From Clostridia bacterium (lineage in GTDB: Bacteria; Bacillota; DULZ01), in NCBI GenBank assembly GCA_012840125.1, contig DULZ01000010.1, positions 1-44,260 of the forward strand: 44,260 bases of DNA, written 5' to 3'. The stretch's first letter is position 1; each line of letters starts with the position of its first letter. Below the pieces are notes generated by a model, which worked only from the letters and a program-made list of their open reading frames with translations, did not search any database and was not told where the DNA came from. Positions 33,114 to 40,546 of this stretch are shown piece by piece. The position numbers were made by a program, and so were the translations under genes.

Positions 33114-33247
33114 AACGGTGGTCGGACTTCGGTCGCCGGTCGTTAAGTGGGCATGTTATCCCTTGGGGTCTTAGTAGCTCTAACGGTTCAACCGAAGGAC
33201 GACGGAAACACAGCCAGGCCACTGGAGGCTGACGGCCGACCACCGTT
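33114..33247. other. Highly structured non-coding stretch with nested inverted repeats
   Basis: A perfect 12-base pair of arms AACGGTGGTCGG (33114-33125)/CCGACCACCGTT (33236-33247) encloses CTTCGGT (33127-33133)/ACCGAAG (33191-33197), CGTTA (33141-33145)/TAACG (33181-33185) and a hairpin CAGCC (33211-33215)/GGCTG (33227-33231). The nesting gives a consistent branched RNA fold on either strand. No convincing protein is encoded. It could be an RNA of a mobile element (for example a transposon-associated guide RNA or HEARO-type element) or another structured RNA; identity is unknown. Confidence 0.5.
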
Positions 33248-33325
33248 AAAGGCTCTTTTACTCTCTTGCTTCTTTCTCCCGGGGAGCCTTGCGATTAACA
33301 CCGATTACCCTTTTGTCAACAGTCT

Positions 33326-33355
33326 AAAGGATACCGGGATCATCCCTGGTATCCT
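33326..33355. repeat. 30-bp palindromic repeat, copy 2 (right edge of islet; also ThiT terminator)
   Basis: Same 30-base element as at 31874-31903 with one mismatch. On the minus strand the hairpin follows the ThiT coding region and leads into CCTTT, so it probably works as the ThiT terminator. The first copy may derive from it, or both from an integration or recombination event. Confidence 0.75.
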
Positions 33356-33993
33356 TTTGCTACGGTCTCCGATTTCATGGCCCTGATCATATGCCTGATC
33401 TGGGGCAGTAAAGACACGGCTAAACAGACCAGGGTTTCCGTGCCGATAATCAATCCGTTGACCAGCAGGGAGTAAATGATCGGGCTCATCCCTTCCGGGG
33501 CGTATGACCCGAAGAAGATCACCCCGGATAAAAAACTGGAGAAGAACCGGCCGAAACCTCCCAGCAGGATGCCCCAGCTCGGGTTGCGCGGCGCGAAACC
33601 GGCCAGGCCTAAAGCGGCAAAAGCGATGATGTAATCCAGCATCACTTGTACGGGATGGAGAATGTACGGGTCTTGAATGAGCTGCAGCAAGCCGTAAGCG
33701 GCACCGGCGGTAATCCCGGCCCGGGGACCGAAAACATAAGCATAGACAAAGATGGGCAGCATGCTGGCCGGGGTGATGGAGCCCCCTTGGGGCCACCGGT
33801 ACAACCTGATATAGGACAGCACAAAGGCCATGGAGATCAAAAGGCCCCCGTAAACCAGGGCTTTGACGTTGACCTTGGCTTGGGGTTTGGCGGCCAAGCC
33901 GAGGACGGACAAGGTCACCAGGCCACCAAGGAGGTACCAAGTGGTGGCGGAGATTTCGGACAAGTCTTGAAAGATGCTGATGACCGTTTCCAA
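33340..33993 (-). CDS. thiT: Energy-coupled thiamine transporter S component ThiT
   Basis: 217 aa from TTG 33993, which has GGAGGTG six bases upstream; an ATG ten codons earlier lacks a ribosome site. About six membrane segments are seen. The thiamine-binding marks LYRWPQGGSITPASMLPIF and GLLQLIQDPYILHPVQ identify ThiT (YuaJ). It imports thiamine using a shared ECF module encoded elsewhere. The upstream TPP riboswitch confirms the ligand. The end of the gene lies within the repeat at 33326-33355. Confidence 0.93.
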   Translation of the reverse strand: METVISIFQDLSEISATTWYLLGGLVTLSVLGLAAKPQAKVNVKALVYGGLLISMAFVLSYIRLYRWPQGGSITPASMLPIFVYAYVFGPRAGITAGAAYGLLQLIQDPYILHPVQVMLDYIIAFAALGLAGFAPRNPSWGILLGGFGRFFSSFLSGVIFFGSYAPEGMSPIIYSLLVNGLIIGTETLVCLAVSLLPQIRHMIRAMKSETVAKGYQG

Positions 33994-34049
33994 ACTACTC
34001 ACCTCCTCTCCTGCACTTTCCATACCTGTGTCCGGAGAGCAAGGGAGTC

Positions 34050-34074
34050 AAAAAGCCGTCATGTACATGACGGC
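34050..34074 (-). terminator. Riboswitch-controlled terminator ahead of thiT
   Basis: On the minus strand a self-complementary ten-base-arm hairpin (GCCGTCATGT/ACATGACGGC, 34055-34074) followed by TTTTT. It lies between the TPP aptamer and the start codon, so ligand binding should favour termination. Confidence 0.8.
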
Positions 34075-34091
34075 CACAGAGCGAGCGGACC

Positions 34092-34178
34092 CACTTCCCT
34101 TCGCTAGTATTACCTAGGTCAGGTTCCAAGGGTCGGCAAGCCGTTGCTTACCCTCTCAGCACGAAGCTCCCCTAGTGG
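34092..34178 (-). ncRNA. TPP riboswitch
   Basis: The minus strand contains the conserved THI-box parts in order: ACTAGGGGAGC, GCTGAGAGGGT, a variable P3 arm, GACCCTTGGAACCTGACCT, GGTAATACTAGCG and AAGGGAAG. It precedes an intrinsic terminator and thiT, the expected arrangement for TPP-dependent attenuation of thiamine uptake. Confidence 0.96.
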
Positions 34179-34220
34179 ACATCAAGGTAATCTTATGGAC
34201 TTTTACCAAATTCTAAGACC

Positions 34221-34249
34221 ACTATACTACTGTACCGCGACCTTGTCAA
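34221..34249 (-). promoter_or_regulatory. Promoter of the TPP riboswitch-thiT transcript
   Basis: Consensus TTGACA (34244-34249) - 17 bases - TATAGT (34221-34226) on the minus strand. Confidence 0.8.
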
Positions 34250-34365
34250 CTGAAGGAGAGCCGGGTCTTGTCCAGTCCAGGGTGGCAGAAATGCTTTTGC
34301 CGGGATCTCCCGGAACTAATTAATGCCTAATTGCGTCTAAAAAACTGCGCTGTGCAGCAAAAATG

Positions 34366-34374
34366 TGGTATATT
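34366..34374 (+). promoter_or_regulatory. Extended -10 promoter
   Basis: TGGTATATT, an extended -10, 18 bases before the start codon of the 153-aa membrane protein gene; no clear -35. Transcription would begin very close to the ribosome site. Confidence 0.45.
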
Positions 34375-34391
34375 AGGGCAAGGGGTGTATT

Positions 34392-34853
34392 ATGATTGCT
34401 TCAATTTCCGTGTTGGTTTTAGTGTTCATTGTCGGGACGGCGTTAGTCCTGGTCATTGCGGCGGCAGTCCGGGCCAGCGCCGCGGAAGGAGGAGATGGCA
34501 TGATAAAAAGCGTGTATGTCTATCTGGTTTTATTTGCTACCCTGATGATGATTATCGGGGGCAGCGTCAGCGCCTTTATGGCCGTAGCCGATATTGTGGC
34601 GCCCACACCTTACTACCAGACTTTTGAAGACTTCCGGCGCTACTCCGTCGATGTGGAGTACAGGGAAGGCTCGGGAGAGGGAACGACGCAGGTTTCCGAG
34701 GAAGAGCTGCGGGCCAGGTACGATGCCATGGTGCAGGCTGAAAAAGAGCGCCGTATCAATCAAGCAAAAAACAGCCTCATCAAGAGCTTGGGCTGGATTG
34801 TCATTCCCCTGCCTGTGTTCATGTATTTCCAAAGGATGAGGAAAGAAGCCTAG
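34392..34853 (+). CDS. Small membrane protein, unknown function
   Basis: 153 aa; ATG 34392 follows AAGGGGTG. Three hydrophobic segments are visible: 5-25, 42-64 and 127-145. Between the second and third lies a charged soluble loop (PTPYYQTFEDFRRY, then Glu-rich SEEELRARYDAMVQAEKERR). The YLVLFATLMMIIGG helix recalls DUF5671-type proteins, but this is weak. Own promoter and own terminator, so monocistronic. Confidence 0.7.
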   Translation: MIASISVLVLVFIVGTALVLVIAAAVRASAAEGGDGMIKSVYVYLVLFATLMMIIGGSVSAFMAVADIVAPTPYYQTFEDFRRYSVDVEYREGSGEGTTQVSEEELRARYDAMVQAEKERRINQAKNSLIKSLGWIVIPLPVFMYFQRMRKEA

Positions 34854-34858
34854 CCGCT

Positions 34859-34882
34859 AACCGGAGCCCAGCTCCGGTTTTT
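34859..34882 (+). terminator. Terminator of the 153-aa membrane protein gene
   Basis: AACCGGAGC-CCA-GCTCCGGTT followed by TTTT, five bases after the stop codon. Confidence 0.85.
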
Positions 34883-34911
34883 CATTTCCCGCAAAAGGGA
34901 CAAGTGGCATC

Positions 34912-34939
34912 TTGCCATTTAATGGTCAAGAAATATAAT
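34912..34939 (+). promoter_or_regulatory. Promoter of the isochorismatase-family gene
   Basis: TTGCCA (34912-34917) - 16 bases - TATAAT (34934-34939). The -35 and part of the spacer form an imperfect inverted repeat (CTTG-CCAT/ATGG-CAAG), a possible operator. Confidence 0.6.
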
Positions 34940-35015
34940 TAAACATACAGAAATAACCATATTTCTAGGAGTATTCAAGCTCATCTTCATGGGCTGGTTA
35001 AAGGAGGGACAGCTG

Positions 35016-35558
35016 GTGGAAAAGTTTACATTAAACGCGGCGGAATCCCTGCTGCTGGTAATTGACATCCAGGATCGGTTGGTGGCGGCCATGAGTCACG
35101 GTGCACAGGTCATTGAGAAAACCGGTATCTTGCTGCAAGTGGCCAAGAAACTGAACATCCCGGCCATCGTGACGGAGCAATATCCCAAAGGCTTGGGCCG
35201 TACCGTAGCTGAACTGCCCATTCAGGAGGCCAAGGTTTTCGAGAAGATTACCTTTACCGGTTACACCCCGGAAGTGGCGGAAGCTTTGCGGGAAGCCAAC
35301 CGGAAAAAGATCATCGTCACCGGCATGGAAACCCACGTTTGCGTTTTCCAGACGGTGCGGGACCTGCTGCAGCACGGCTACCAGGTCTTTGTGGTGGAAG
35401 ATGCCGTGTGTTCCCGTTGGAAAATGAACTTCAAAAGCGGCATTTCTTTAATGGCCGCCATGGGTGCCGTTATTACCAACACGGAAACCGTATTCTTTGA
35501 TCTAATGAAAAAAGCCGGCACGCCTGAGTTTAAAGAGCTTTCCAAGTTAATTAAATAA
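35016..35558 (+). CDS. Isochorismatase-family cysteine hydrolase
   Basis: 180 aa; GTG 35016 is preceded by AAGGAGGG with an eight-base spacer. Catalytic elements are VIDIQDRL (Asp), a Lys in the FEKITFTGY region, and the nucleophile Cys109 in GMETHVCVFQT; the cis-peptide VTGMETH motif is typical. Members hydrolyse amides or enol ethers (nicotinamidase-like, YcaC-like). The substrate is not deducible. Single gene with its own promoter. Confidence 0.87.
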   Translation: MEKFTLNAAESLLLVIDIQDRLVAAMSHGAQVIEKTGILLQVAKKLNIPAIVTEQYPKGLGRTVAELPIQEAKVFEKITFTGYTPEVAEALREANRKKIIVTGMETHVCVFQTVRDLLQHGYQVFVVEDAVCSRWKMNFKSGISLMAAMGAVITNTETVFFDLMKKAGTPEFKELSKLIK

Positions 35559-35673
35559 AGAAGGGCGGCTGTACCTTTACTTGTGCGGTCTTGGGAAGAG
35601 TTGCCGGGATAGGGCCGGAGATTATGGGCAAAATAACGAAAAACACCATCATTTGATAAGGGAGGTATTCTGC

Positions 35674-35892
35674 TTGCGGAAAATCACTCCGGCGGAAATG
35701 CTGCAGCTGCGGGAACTCCTGCAGATGGAGATCAATGCCTTAGCGAAGGCCAAGACCGTACATCCCCTAGTGGAAGATGAAGAATTGAAAACACAAATTG
35801 CTTCCGGCATTCAAGCCAGTGAAGCGAGGATCAAAGGCATCCAGCAATTCTTAACGGAACATCAACTGGTGGAAGTGGAGGTACAGCACTAA
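35674..35892 (+). CDS. Small helical protein paired with CotF-like coat protein
   Basis: 72 aa from TTG 35674, seven bases after GGGAGGT. Two long charged helices (TPAEMLQLRELLQMEINALAK and TQIASGIQASEARIKGIQQF, as landmarks) form a probable helical hairpin. The stop overlaps the start of the CotF-like gene by one base. Short partners of this kind are common before CotF-domain genes in spore formers, so a spore coat role is inferred. Confidence 0.7.
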   Translation: MRKITPAEMLQLRELLQMEINALAKAKTVHPLVEDEELKTQIASGIQASEARIKGIQQFLTEHQLVEVEVQH

Positions 35893-36194
35893 TGGTATCG
35901 TTGCTGCAAAGTATGATGGGTGGTGCCGGTTTCAAAATGAACGACCAGGTCATCGCCAACGATGCCCTGATGGGATTAAAAGGAGGGGCAGTGGCGTACT
36001 TAGGCGCCATTCTGGAATCGGCTACTCCGGAAGTAAGACGGTTGTACTCGGAATACCTGACCCAGATGATCATGGCCCACGAGGCGATGACCACCTTGGC
36101 GGTGAAGAAAGGCTGGTACCAGCCGTATCTTTCCGCCGGTGAACAACTGAAAGTCACTTACCAGCAGGCGGAATGGGTCCTCAATACCCAGTAG
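35892..36194 (+). CDS. CotF-family spore coat protein
   Basis: 100 aa. The sequence (MNDQVIANDALMGLKGGA, then LESATPEVRRLYSEYLTQM and HEAMTTLAVKKGWYQPY) matches the CotF ferritin-like helical domain of spore coat proteins in Bacilli and Clostridia. Translationally coupled to the 72-aa gene. It supports an endospore-forming host. A terminator follows. Confidence 0.88.
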   Translation: MVSLLQSMMGGAGFKMNDQVIANDALMGLKGGAVAYLGAILESATPEVRRLYSEYLTQMIMAHEAMTTLAVKKGWYQPYLSAGEQLKVTYQQAEWVLNTQ

Positions 36195-36220
36195 AAAACG
36201 GCTTTCCGGCCGTTTTTTTT
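36195..36220 (+). terminator. Terminator of the CotF operon
   Basis: AACGGC/GCCGTT arms with a six-base loop, followed by a run of T to 36220, directly after the stop codon. Confidence 0.85.
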
Positions 36221-36231
36221 ATGGAGGGCTT

Positions 36232-36259
36232 TTGCTCTGTCAAGCAAAACTGGTACAAT
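36232..36259 (+). promoter_or_regulatory. Promoter of the 92-aa protein/cupin operon
   Basis: TTGCTC (36232-36237) - 16 bases - TACAAT (36254-36259), with an extended TGG in front of the -10. Confidence 0.6.
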
Positions 36260-36296
36260 AAATACGGGTAATACTTAACGGAAAGGGCTGAAGGTT

Positions 36297-36575
36297 TTGA
36301 CTAATCCGTGTGGTACCACTAAGGCTAATATCTTTGAAAAAGAAGAGGTCAACGGTCTTACCGTTTACTTCGGGTCCGGAGTAAACCCGGTCAATTCCCC
36401 GGCCCAGTTTTTTGTCGCGTGGGGCAGCCAGGTGCTGGCCCACGGCTTAATCCCTACGTATAACAAGGACACGCAAGCAGAAGGCCACCTGTGGTTTGTG
36501 GATGAAGATGAGGCGGAAGCTAAATACCGGGCCCTGGTGGCGGCCGCCGGAGGAAGCTCATCCACTAATAAATAG
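36297..36575 (+). CDS. Hypothetical protein
   Basis: 92 aa from TTG 36297, nine bases after GAAAGGG. No signal peptide or membrane segment; contains a plausible mixed alpha/beta fold with VYFGSGVNPVNSPAQFFVAWG and an acidic segment DEDEAEAKYRALVAAAGG. No family is recognised. It is 16 bases ahead of the cupin gene and shares its promoter. Confidence 0.65.
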   Translation: MTNPCGTTKANIFEKEEVNGLTVYFGSGVNPVNSPAQFFVAWGSQVLAHGLIPTYNKDTQAEGHLWFVDEDEAEAKYRALVAAAGGSSSTNK

Positions 36576-36591
36576 GGGAGGAGTATGGACG

Positions 36592-36939
36592 ATGATTGTT
36601 GGGCGCAGCAAGGATGTTACTGGGATGACACTGCAAGGGGAAGGCATCCACAAAGTGGTGAAAAAGGTGCTGGTATCCCCTAAGGAAGGCTGGGAGGGCT
36701 GGGTGATGCGGCTCTTTGAGTTGGGCGCCGGCGGGTATACTCCCAAGCATGCCCATCCCTGGCCTCATATCAACTGGATTGCCGGGGGCAGGGGCACCCT
36801 TTACCTGGAAGGTAAAGAATACGAGATCCGTGCCGGGGATTATGCTTATGTTCCCAGCAACGCCCTGCATAGATTTAAAGCGGCGGAAGACAGCGAGTTG
36901 AGTTTTGTCTGCATTGTACCGGAAGAAGGAGACGTGTAA
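36592..36939 (+). CDS. Single-domain cupin protein
   Basis: 115 aa; ATG 36592 is eight bases after GGGGAGGAG. The conserved cupin motifs are present: KHAHPWPHINWIAGG with GTLYLEG (motif 1, metal-binding His pair) and AGDYAYVPSNALHRF (motif 2, third His). Such proteins bind a divalent metal and act as small-molecule isomerases, dioxygenases or ligand sensors. Function here is not defined. Confidence 0.85.
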   Translation: MIVGRSKDVTGMTLQGEGIHKVVKKVLVSPKEGWEGWVMRLFELGAGGYTPKHAHPWPHINWIAGGRGTLYLEGKEYEIRAGDYAYVPSNALHRFKAAEDSELSFVCIVPEEGDV

Positions 36940-36947
36940 AGCAGATG

Positions 36948-36973
36948 TCCCGCGAGTGGTCGCGGGATTTTTT
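36948..36973 (+). terminator. Terminator of the cupin operon
   Basis: TCCCGCGA-GTGG-TCGCGGGA followed by TTTTTT. Confidence 0.9.
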
Positions 36974-37132
36974 GTGCCTTGTTGGTTTTCGCCGGGAGCA
37001 ATCGAGAATCGAGCAGGAAATAACCTGTATGGATAGAAAAATAATCCATGAGCAGAACAAAGTATGATGGCGGCCACTTGGGCCGCAACGGCGCCGGCCC
37101 TGTGGAGCGCGGCGAAAAGGGGATTGAGGAGA

Positions 37133-37393
37133 ATGGATCTGTTTCCTTACGTAATATGGGCTATGGTGGGTTTGGGATTCATCTATTACTTCAGGCAGGT
37201 GAAGACCGCCTCGCCAGAACGGCGCGACCGGATCCGGGACTTGCTGGTGGTAGGAGCCATGACGGCCGTTACCCCTTTCTTTACGGAGGCTAAAGGATGG
37301 GCATTTAACATGAAAGTCACCGGGGGCCTAATCTTTGCCTACGGCTGGGTTCTGCTTGTCATTGACCGGTTTAAAGCCGGGTATAAAGAATAA
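37133..37393 (+). CDS. Small membrane protein
   Basis: 86 aa; ATG 37133 with GAGGAG and AAAAGGGG upstream. Helices are seen at about 5-21, a weaker one at 37-50 and one at 61-79, with a basic loop (KTASPERRDRIRD) after the first. No family is recognised. Followed by a 31-codon membrane peptide gene with a strong ribosome site. Confidence 0.6.
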   Translation: MDLFPYVIWAMVGLGFIYYFRQVKTASPERRDRIRDLLVVGAMTAVTPFFTEAKGWAFNMKVTGGLIFAYGWVLLVIDRFKAGYKE

Positions 37394-37447
37394 TGCGCCC
37401 CAGGATGTAAGGAGAAAAAACTTATTTGGCAAAGAGGAGGTCAAAAC

Positions 37448-37543
37448 ATGGCGGTGGGGCCCTTTGAACTCGTATTCACCCTTGTGTTTTGCGGGGCGAT
37501 AATTTATGGGCACAAGGGGGTGTTCAGGCGCAGCGAGAATTAG
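37448..37543 (+). CDS. 31-residue single-helix membrane peptide
   Basis: ATG 37448 has AGGAGGT six to seven bases upstream, as strong a site as any in the window. The peptide is one hydrophobic helix (FELVFTLVFCGAIIYG) followed by a basic tail ending in RRSEN. It is 54 bases after the 86-aa membrane protein and probably co-transcribed. Function unknown; a weak hairpin CCGCCA/TGGCGG follows its stop. Confidence 0.5.
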   Translation: MAVGPFELVFTLVFCGAIIYGHKGVFRRSEN

Positions 37544-37633
37544 GCCGCCAACCTGGGCTGTGGCGGTCTTGCTGAACCTGCCGCGGGTGCCCGGTGCATA
37601 CTTTGGCATGGACAGGGAAATGGTGAGTGGGAA

Positions 37634-38302
37634 TTATCCGGTCTCAACGGCCTGAATACACTCCGGTATATCATTCGCCGGGCTATTTACCAGCCTTGAT
37701 ACCGGGTACATGGTCATTTCCCCTGCCGGGTAGGGGACAAGCAGCGACTTCAATACCAAGGGTTCAGTGACGCTGTTATCCAGCCAGAGCTGTTCCGCCT
37801 CCCGGGTCAGGATGACGGGCATTCTATTGTGTACTTGCCGGGTCAGCTCATTGGGCGTAGTAGTAATGATGGTGCAGCTTCTAATGGCATCTCCCTCCGG
37901 AGAAAGCCACTCATCCCATAAACCGGCTAAGGAAAAGATGCCGTGGTCTTTCTTAATGAATCTCACAGGCACCTTTTGACCGTTGGCCTTCCATTCGTAG
38001 AAGCCGTCCGCGGGGATCAAGCACCGTCTTCTTCTCAGCAAGCGGGCAAAGGACGGCTTGACATCCACCGTTTCCGCCCGGGCATTGATCAGCTTATTGC
38101 CGATGGACTTATCCTTGGCCCAGGATGGGATTAAACCCCATTTCAACATCGCCGGCTCCTTTCGTCCTTGTTTATTGACGATGGCTAAGATGTCCTGGGA
38201 CGGGGCGATGTTGTAACGCGGTTGATGGTCAAATCCCTTGTCCAGCCCGTAATGCTCCACGATTAACTTCATGTCTTTGGTCAGGGTAAAACGCCCGCAC
38301 AT
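37634..38302 (-). CDS. SRAP-domain protein (abasic-site DNA-protein crosslinking, HMCES/YedK family)
   Basis: 222 aa; ATG 38302 follows GGGGAGGT. The mature N-terminus after Met removal is Cys2 (MCGRFTL), the residue that forms a stable thiazolidine link with abasic sites in single-stranded DNA. Other family marks are NIAPSQ, the RCLIPADGFYEWK block with the catalytic Glu, and HNRMPVIL with the conserved His. It protects DNA from strand breaks at abasic sites. Lies five bases after a membrane-anchored protein gene in the same direction. Confidence 0.92.
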   Translation of the reverse strand: MCGRFTLTKDMKLIVEHYGLDKGFDHQPRYNIAPSQDILAIVNKQGRKEPAMLKWGLIPSWAKDKSIGNKLINARAETVDVKPSFARLLRRRRCLIPADGFYEWKANGQKVPVRFIKKDHGIFSLAGLWDEWLSPEGDAIRSCTIITTTPNELTRQVHNRMPVILTREAEQLWLDNSVTEPLVLKSLLVPYPAGEMTMYPVSRLVNSPANDIPECIQAVETG

Positions 38303-38307
38303 GGTGG

Positions 38308-38877
38308 TTACCTCCCCTTGACTTTGATGATAGGAGCTTCTCGCCATACAGGTCTTTCCGGTGTATACTCCAACTGCCCAAAGCGCCCTTCAGGGATGTT
38401 TTGTCCCAGGAATTCGTACAGTTCTTGCACGGCCAAGGAGTATTTTGCCTGCCGGTTGGTGCGCCCGGCATCGAAAATGTTGGAGTACAAAGGGGCTAAT
38501 GTGTCGCAGTTCTCTTTCACAAAAGCTTGCCTGTCCTTAGTTTGCATGTCACCTAAGAGCATAATACAGGCATGATCCAGCATAAATTCAACGTCTGAGG
38601 TATAACCGGCCGATCGTTCCATATCCATGGTGAATTTGGTGAGCAACATGATGTTTTGGGCCAAGGGATCTATGCCTTCCGGCTCGGTGGCATCCTTGCG
38701 GAAATTTCCCGCGATCTGGTTGAGAATATCATAATCTACTTTGGCGGAAGGGATCTGGGATGGAGAAGAATCGGCGGACAGCAGCAGGTATAAATTGGCA
38801 ATCAAGAGCAGCCCACAGCATACAGACAAAATAAATGTGGCCTTCCGGTAATGGCTAACCCTTTTATCACCCGCCAT
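38308..38877 (-). CDS. Membrane-anchored hypothetical protein upstream of SRAP
   Basis: 189 aa. A short basic N-terminus and one hydrophobic segment (about 12-33, FILSVCCGLLLIANLYLLLS) anchor it; the rest is a soluble extracytoplasmic domain rich in helices, with three Cys (one in the anchor pair, DHACIML, ENCDTL). ATG 38877 has GGAAGG close by and AGGAGG 16 bases up. No family is recognised. The stop is five bases before the SRAP start, so the two are co-transcribed. Confidence 0.65.
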   Translation of the reverse strand: MAGDKRVSHYRKATFILSVCCGLLLIANLYLLLSADSSPSQIPSAKVDYDILNQIAGNFRKDATEPEGIDPLAQNIMLLTKFTMDMERSAGYTSDVEFMLDHACIMLLGDMQTKDRQAFVKENCDTLAPLYSNIFDAGRTNRQAKYSLAVQELYEFLGQNIPEGRFGQLEYTPERPVWREAPIIKVKGR

Positions 38878-39396
38878 TGCCTTCCATCCAACCTCCTGTC
38901 CCCAAGAAGCTCTCAGTTTGGTTCATTCAATAATTCTAACAATTTCAGGCAATTCCTCCTCTGGATACGGACCACCAACAGCATAACCCTAGGCCCACCT
39001 GGCGTCATGGGCCGGCATGATGCACTCCCGGGGCAGGTTGAGAGATATTTCCGGGTAAGGGCACAGGAGACGGGAGGCCTGGTTCCCGGTGCTTTCCGTT
39101 TCTAGGACCAGCTTCTGCCTGCATGCCAGAGGATGTTCCCCCGGGGAGACGCTGTGGGAAGGGGTGAGAGCCGGAAGGCCGGTCACGGCGGACACGGTGA
39201 TGATTGCCGGGAAAAGATTTCCTTTCCATGAGGTTGCCGCCTTTGGCCACTGGCGCTATATTCCCAACCGGCGGTACCTGCCGCCAGGGTTAGGGTTTGC
39301 CGCGGGGCCGGCCGGCGGCCGGAGGGTAGGGGCGGCGTTTGAGGTGATGGCGGGAGGGAAAAATAGAAATATGACAAAAAAACGATCCGGTTGGTG
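38878..39396. other. Non-coding or decayed stretch
   Basis: Over 500 bases between the SRAP operon and the cysK promoter. Short overlapping open frames exist on both strands but none has a ribosome site, and their translations look like GC-rich shadows. It may contain a decayed gene; no RNA family is recognised. Confidence 0.4.
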
Positions 39397-39425
39397 TTGA
39401 CAACACCGGCGGGAGATATTATAAT
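39397..39425 (+). promoter_or_regulatory. Consensus promoter of cysK
   Basis: TTGACA (39397-39402) - 17 bases - TATAAT (39420-39425): a perfect consensus promoter, with a leader of only about 35 bases, too short for an S-box or T-box. Confidence 0.9.
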
Positions 39426-39467
39426 GCAACTAAACATAGTAAATTGATATGAATTGGAGGGTTTTAT

Positions 39468-40388
39468 ATGGGTCGGATTTTAAATCATATTGCGGAAGCG
39501 ATAGGAAAAACTCCTCTAGTCCGGTTGAACCGCATCAATACCACCGAAGCGGAAATCCTGGCCAAGATGGAATATTTCAACCCCGGCGGCAGCGTCAAGG
39601 ACCGGATTGCCCTGAACATGATTGAGGCGGCGGAACGGGAAGGGAAGATTAACAAGGATACGGTGATTGTGGAGCCGACCAGCGGCAATACCGGCATCGG
39701 TTTGGCTTTGGTGGCCGCCGCGAAAGGATATAGACTGGTGATCACCATGCCGGAAACCATGAGCATCGAGCGCCGCAACCTGTTGAAAGCATTTGGCGCG
39801 GAAGTAGTCTTAACGCCCGGTTCTGAGGGTATGAGGGGCGCTATCAAGAAAGCGGAGGAACTGCTCCAAGAATACGATAACGCTTTCATGCCCCAGCAGT
39901 TTATGAACCCGGCCAACCCGGAAATCCACCGCCTGACCACCGCCGAGGAAATCTGGGAGGACACCGGCGGCCAGGTGGACATCATCGTCGGCGGTGTGGG
40001 CACCGGCGGTACCATTACCGGCGTGGGGCAAGTGCTAAAACCGAGGCTGCCGCACCTCAAGATCGTCGCCGTGGAACCGAAAGCTTCCCCGGTGCTGTCC
40101 GGCGGCGAACCGGGGCCCCACAAAATCCAAGGTATTGGCGCCGGGTTTGTGCCTCAGGTTTTTGACCGGGAAGTGGTGGATGAGATTATTCAGGTAGCCG
40201 ACCAGGATGCTTTCGAGACCTCCAGACAGCTGGCACGATTAGAAGGGCTGCTGGTGGGCATTTCCTCCGGGGCCGCCGCTTGGGCCGCTTTGGAAGTGGC
40301 CAAACGGGAAGAAAACGCCGGCAAGCGCATTGTGGTGGTCTTGCCGGATACCGGCGAGCGGTACCTGTCTACCCCCCTCTTTCAATAG
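39468..40388 (+). CDS. cysK: Cysteine synthase (O-acetylserine thiol-lyase)
   Basis: 306 aa PLP enzyme, fold type II; makes cysteine from O-acetylserine and sulfide. ATG follows GGAGGG. PLP Lys44 is in [10 protein letters not shown]; the phosphate-binding loop [10 protein letters not shown] and [13 protein letters not shown] are present, as is the substrate loop ending in [10 protein letters not shown]. Length is typical of CysK. Followed by a terminator, so monocistronic. Confidence 0.95.
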   Translation: MGRILNHIAEAIGKTPLVRLNRINTTEAEILAKMEYFNPGGSVKDRIALNMIEAAEREGKINKDTVIVEPTSGNTGIGLALVAAAKGYRLVITMPETMSIERRNLLKAFGAEVVLTPGSEGMRGAIKKAEELLQEYDNAFMPQQFMNPANPEIHRLTTAEEIWEDTGGQVDIIVGGVGTGGTITGVGQVLKPRLPHLKIVAVEPKASPVLSGGEPGPHKIQGIGAGFVPQVFDREVVDEIIQVADQDAFETSRQLARLEGLLVGISSGAAAWAALEVAKREENAGKRIVVVLPDTGERYLSTPLFQ

Positions 40389-40405
40389 ATGTTCCTAGCG
40401 TCACC

Positions 40406-40464
40406 GGATCCCCGTCAGGCGAGGATGAGCCGGAACAGGCCTCCTCGCCGGCGGGGATTCTTTT
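40406..40464 (+). terminator. Terminator of cysK
   Basis: ATCCCCG (40408-40414)/CGGGGAT (40452-40458) outer arms with an inner CGAGGA/TCCTCG pairing, followed by TTCTTTT. Confidence 0.75.
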
Positions 40465-40472
40465 ATGTCCTA

Positions 40473-40522
40473 TTGACAACAGTGTTCATACTGCATATAA
40501 TCAATATATACAGTATGAACAC
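40473..40522 (+). promoter_or_regulatory. GntR operon promoter with 12-bp inverted-repeat operator
   Basis: Perfect consensus TTGACA (40473-40478) - 17 bases - TATAAT (40496-40501). GTGTTCATACTG (40482-40493), inside the spacer, and CAGTATGAACAC (40511-40522), just past the start point, form a perfect inverted repeat flanking the -10. Binding of the GntR-family product of the next gene there would block the promoter, so autorepression is the natural reading. Confidence 0.85.
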
Positions 40523-40546
40523 ACCTAAACATTAAGGGATGGTTCT

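Noticed and set aside
33147-33386. 79-codon frame at the right end of the islet
   Set aside because: No ribosome site; it covers the structured region and runs through the 30-bp repeat into the thiT terminator.
38989-39250. Overlapping minus-strand frames before cysK
   Set aside because: No ribosome sites and translations typical of GC-rich shadow frames; kept only as a possible decayed region.
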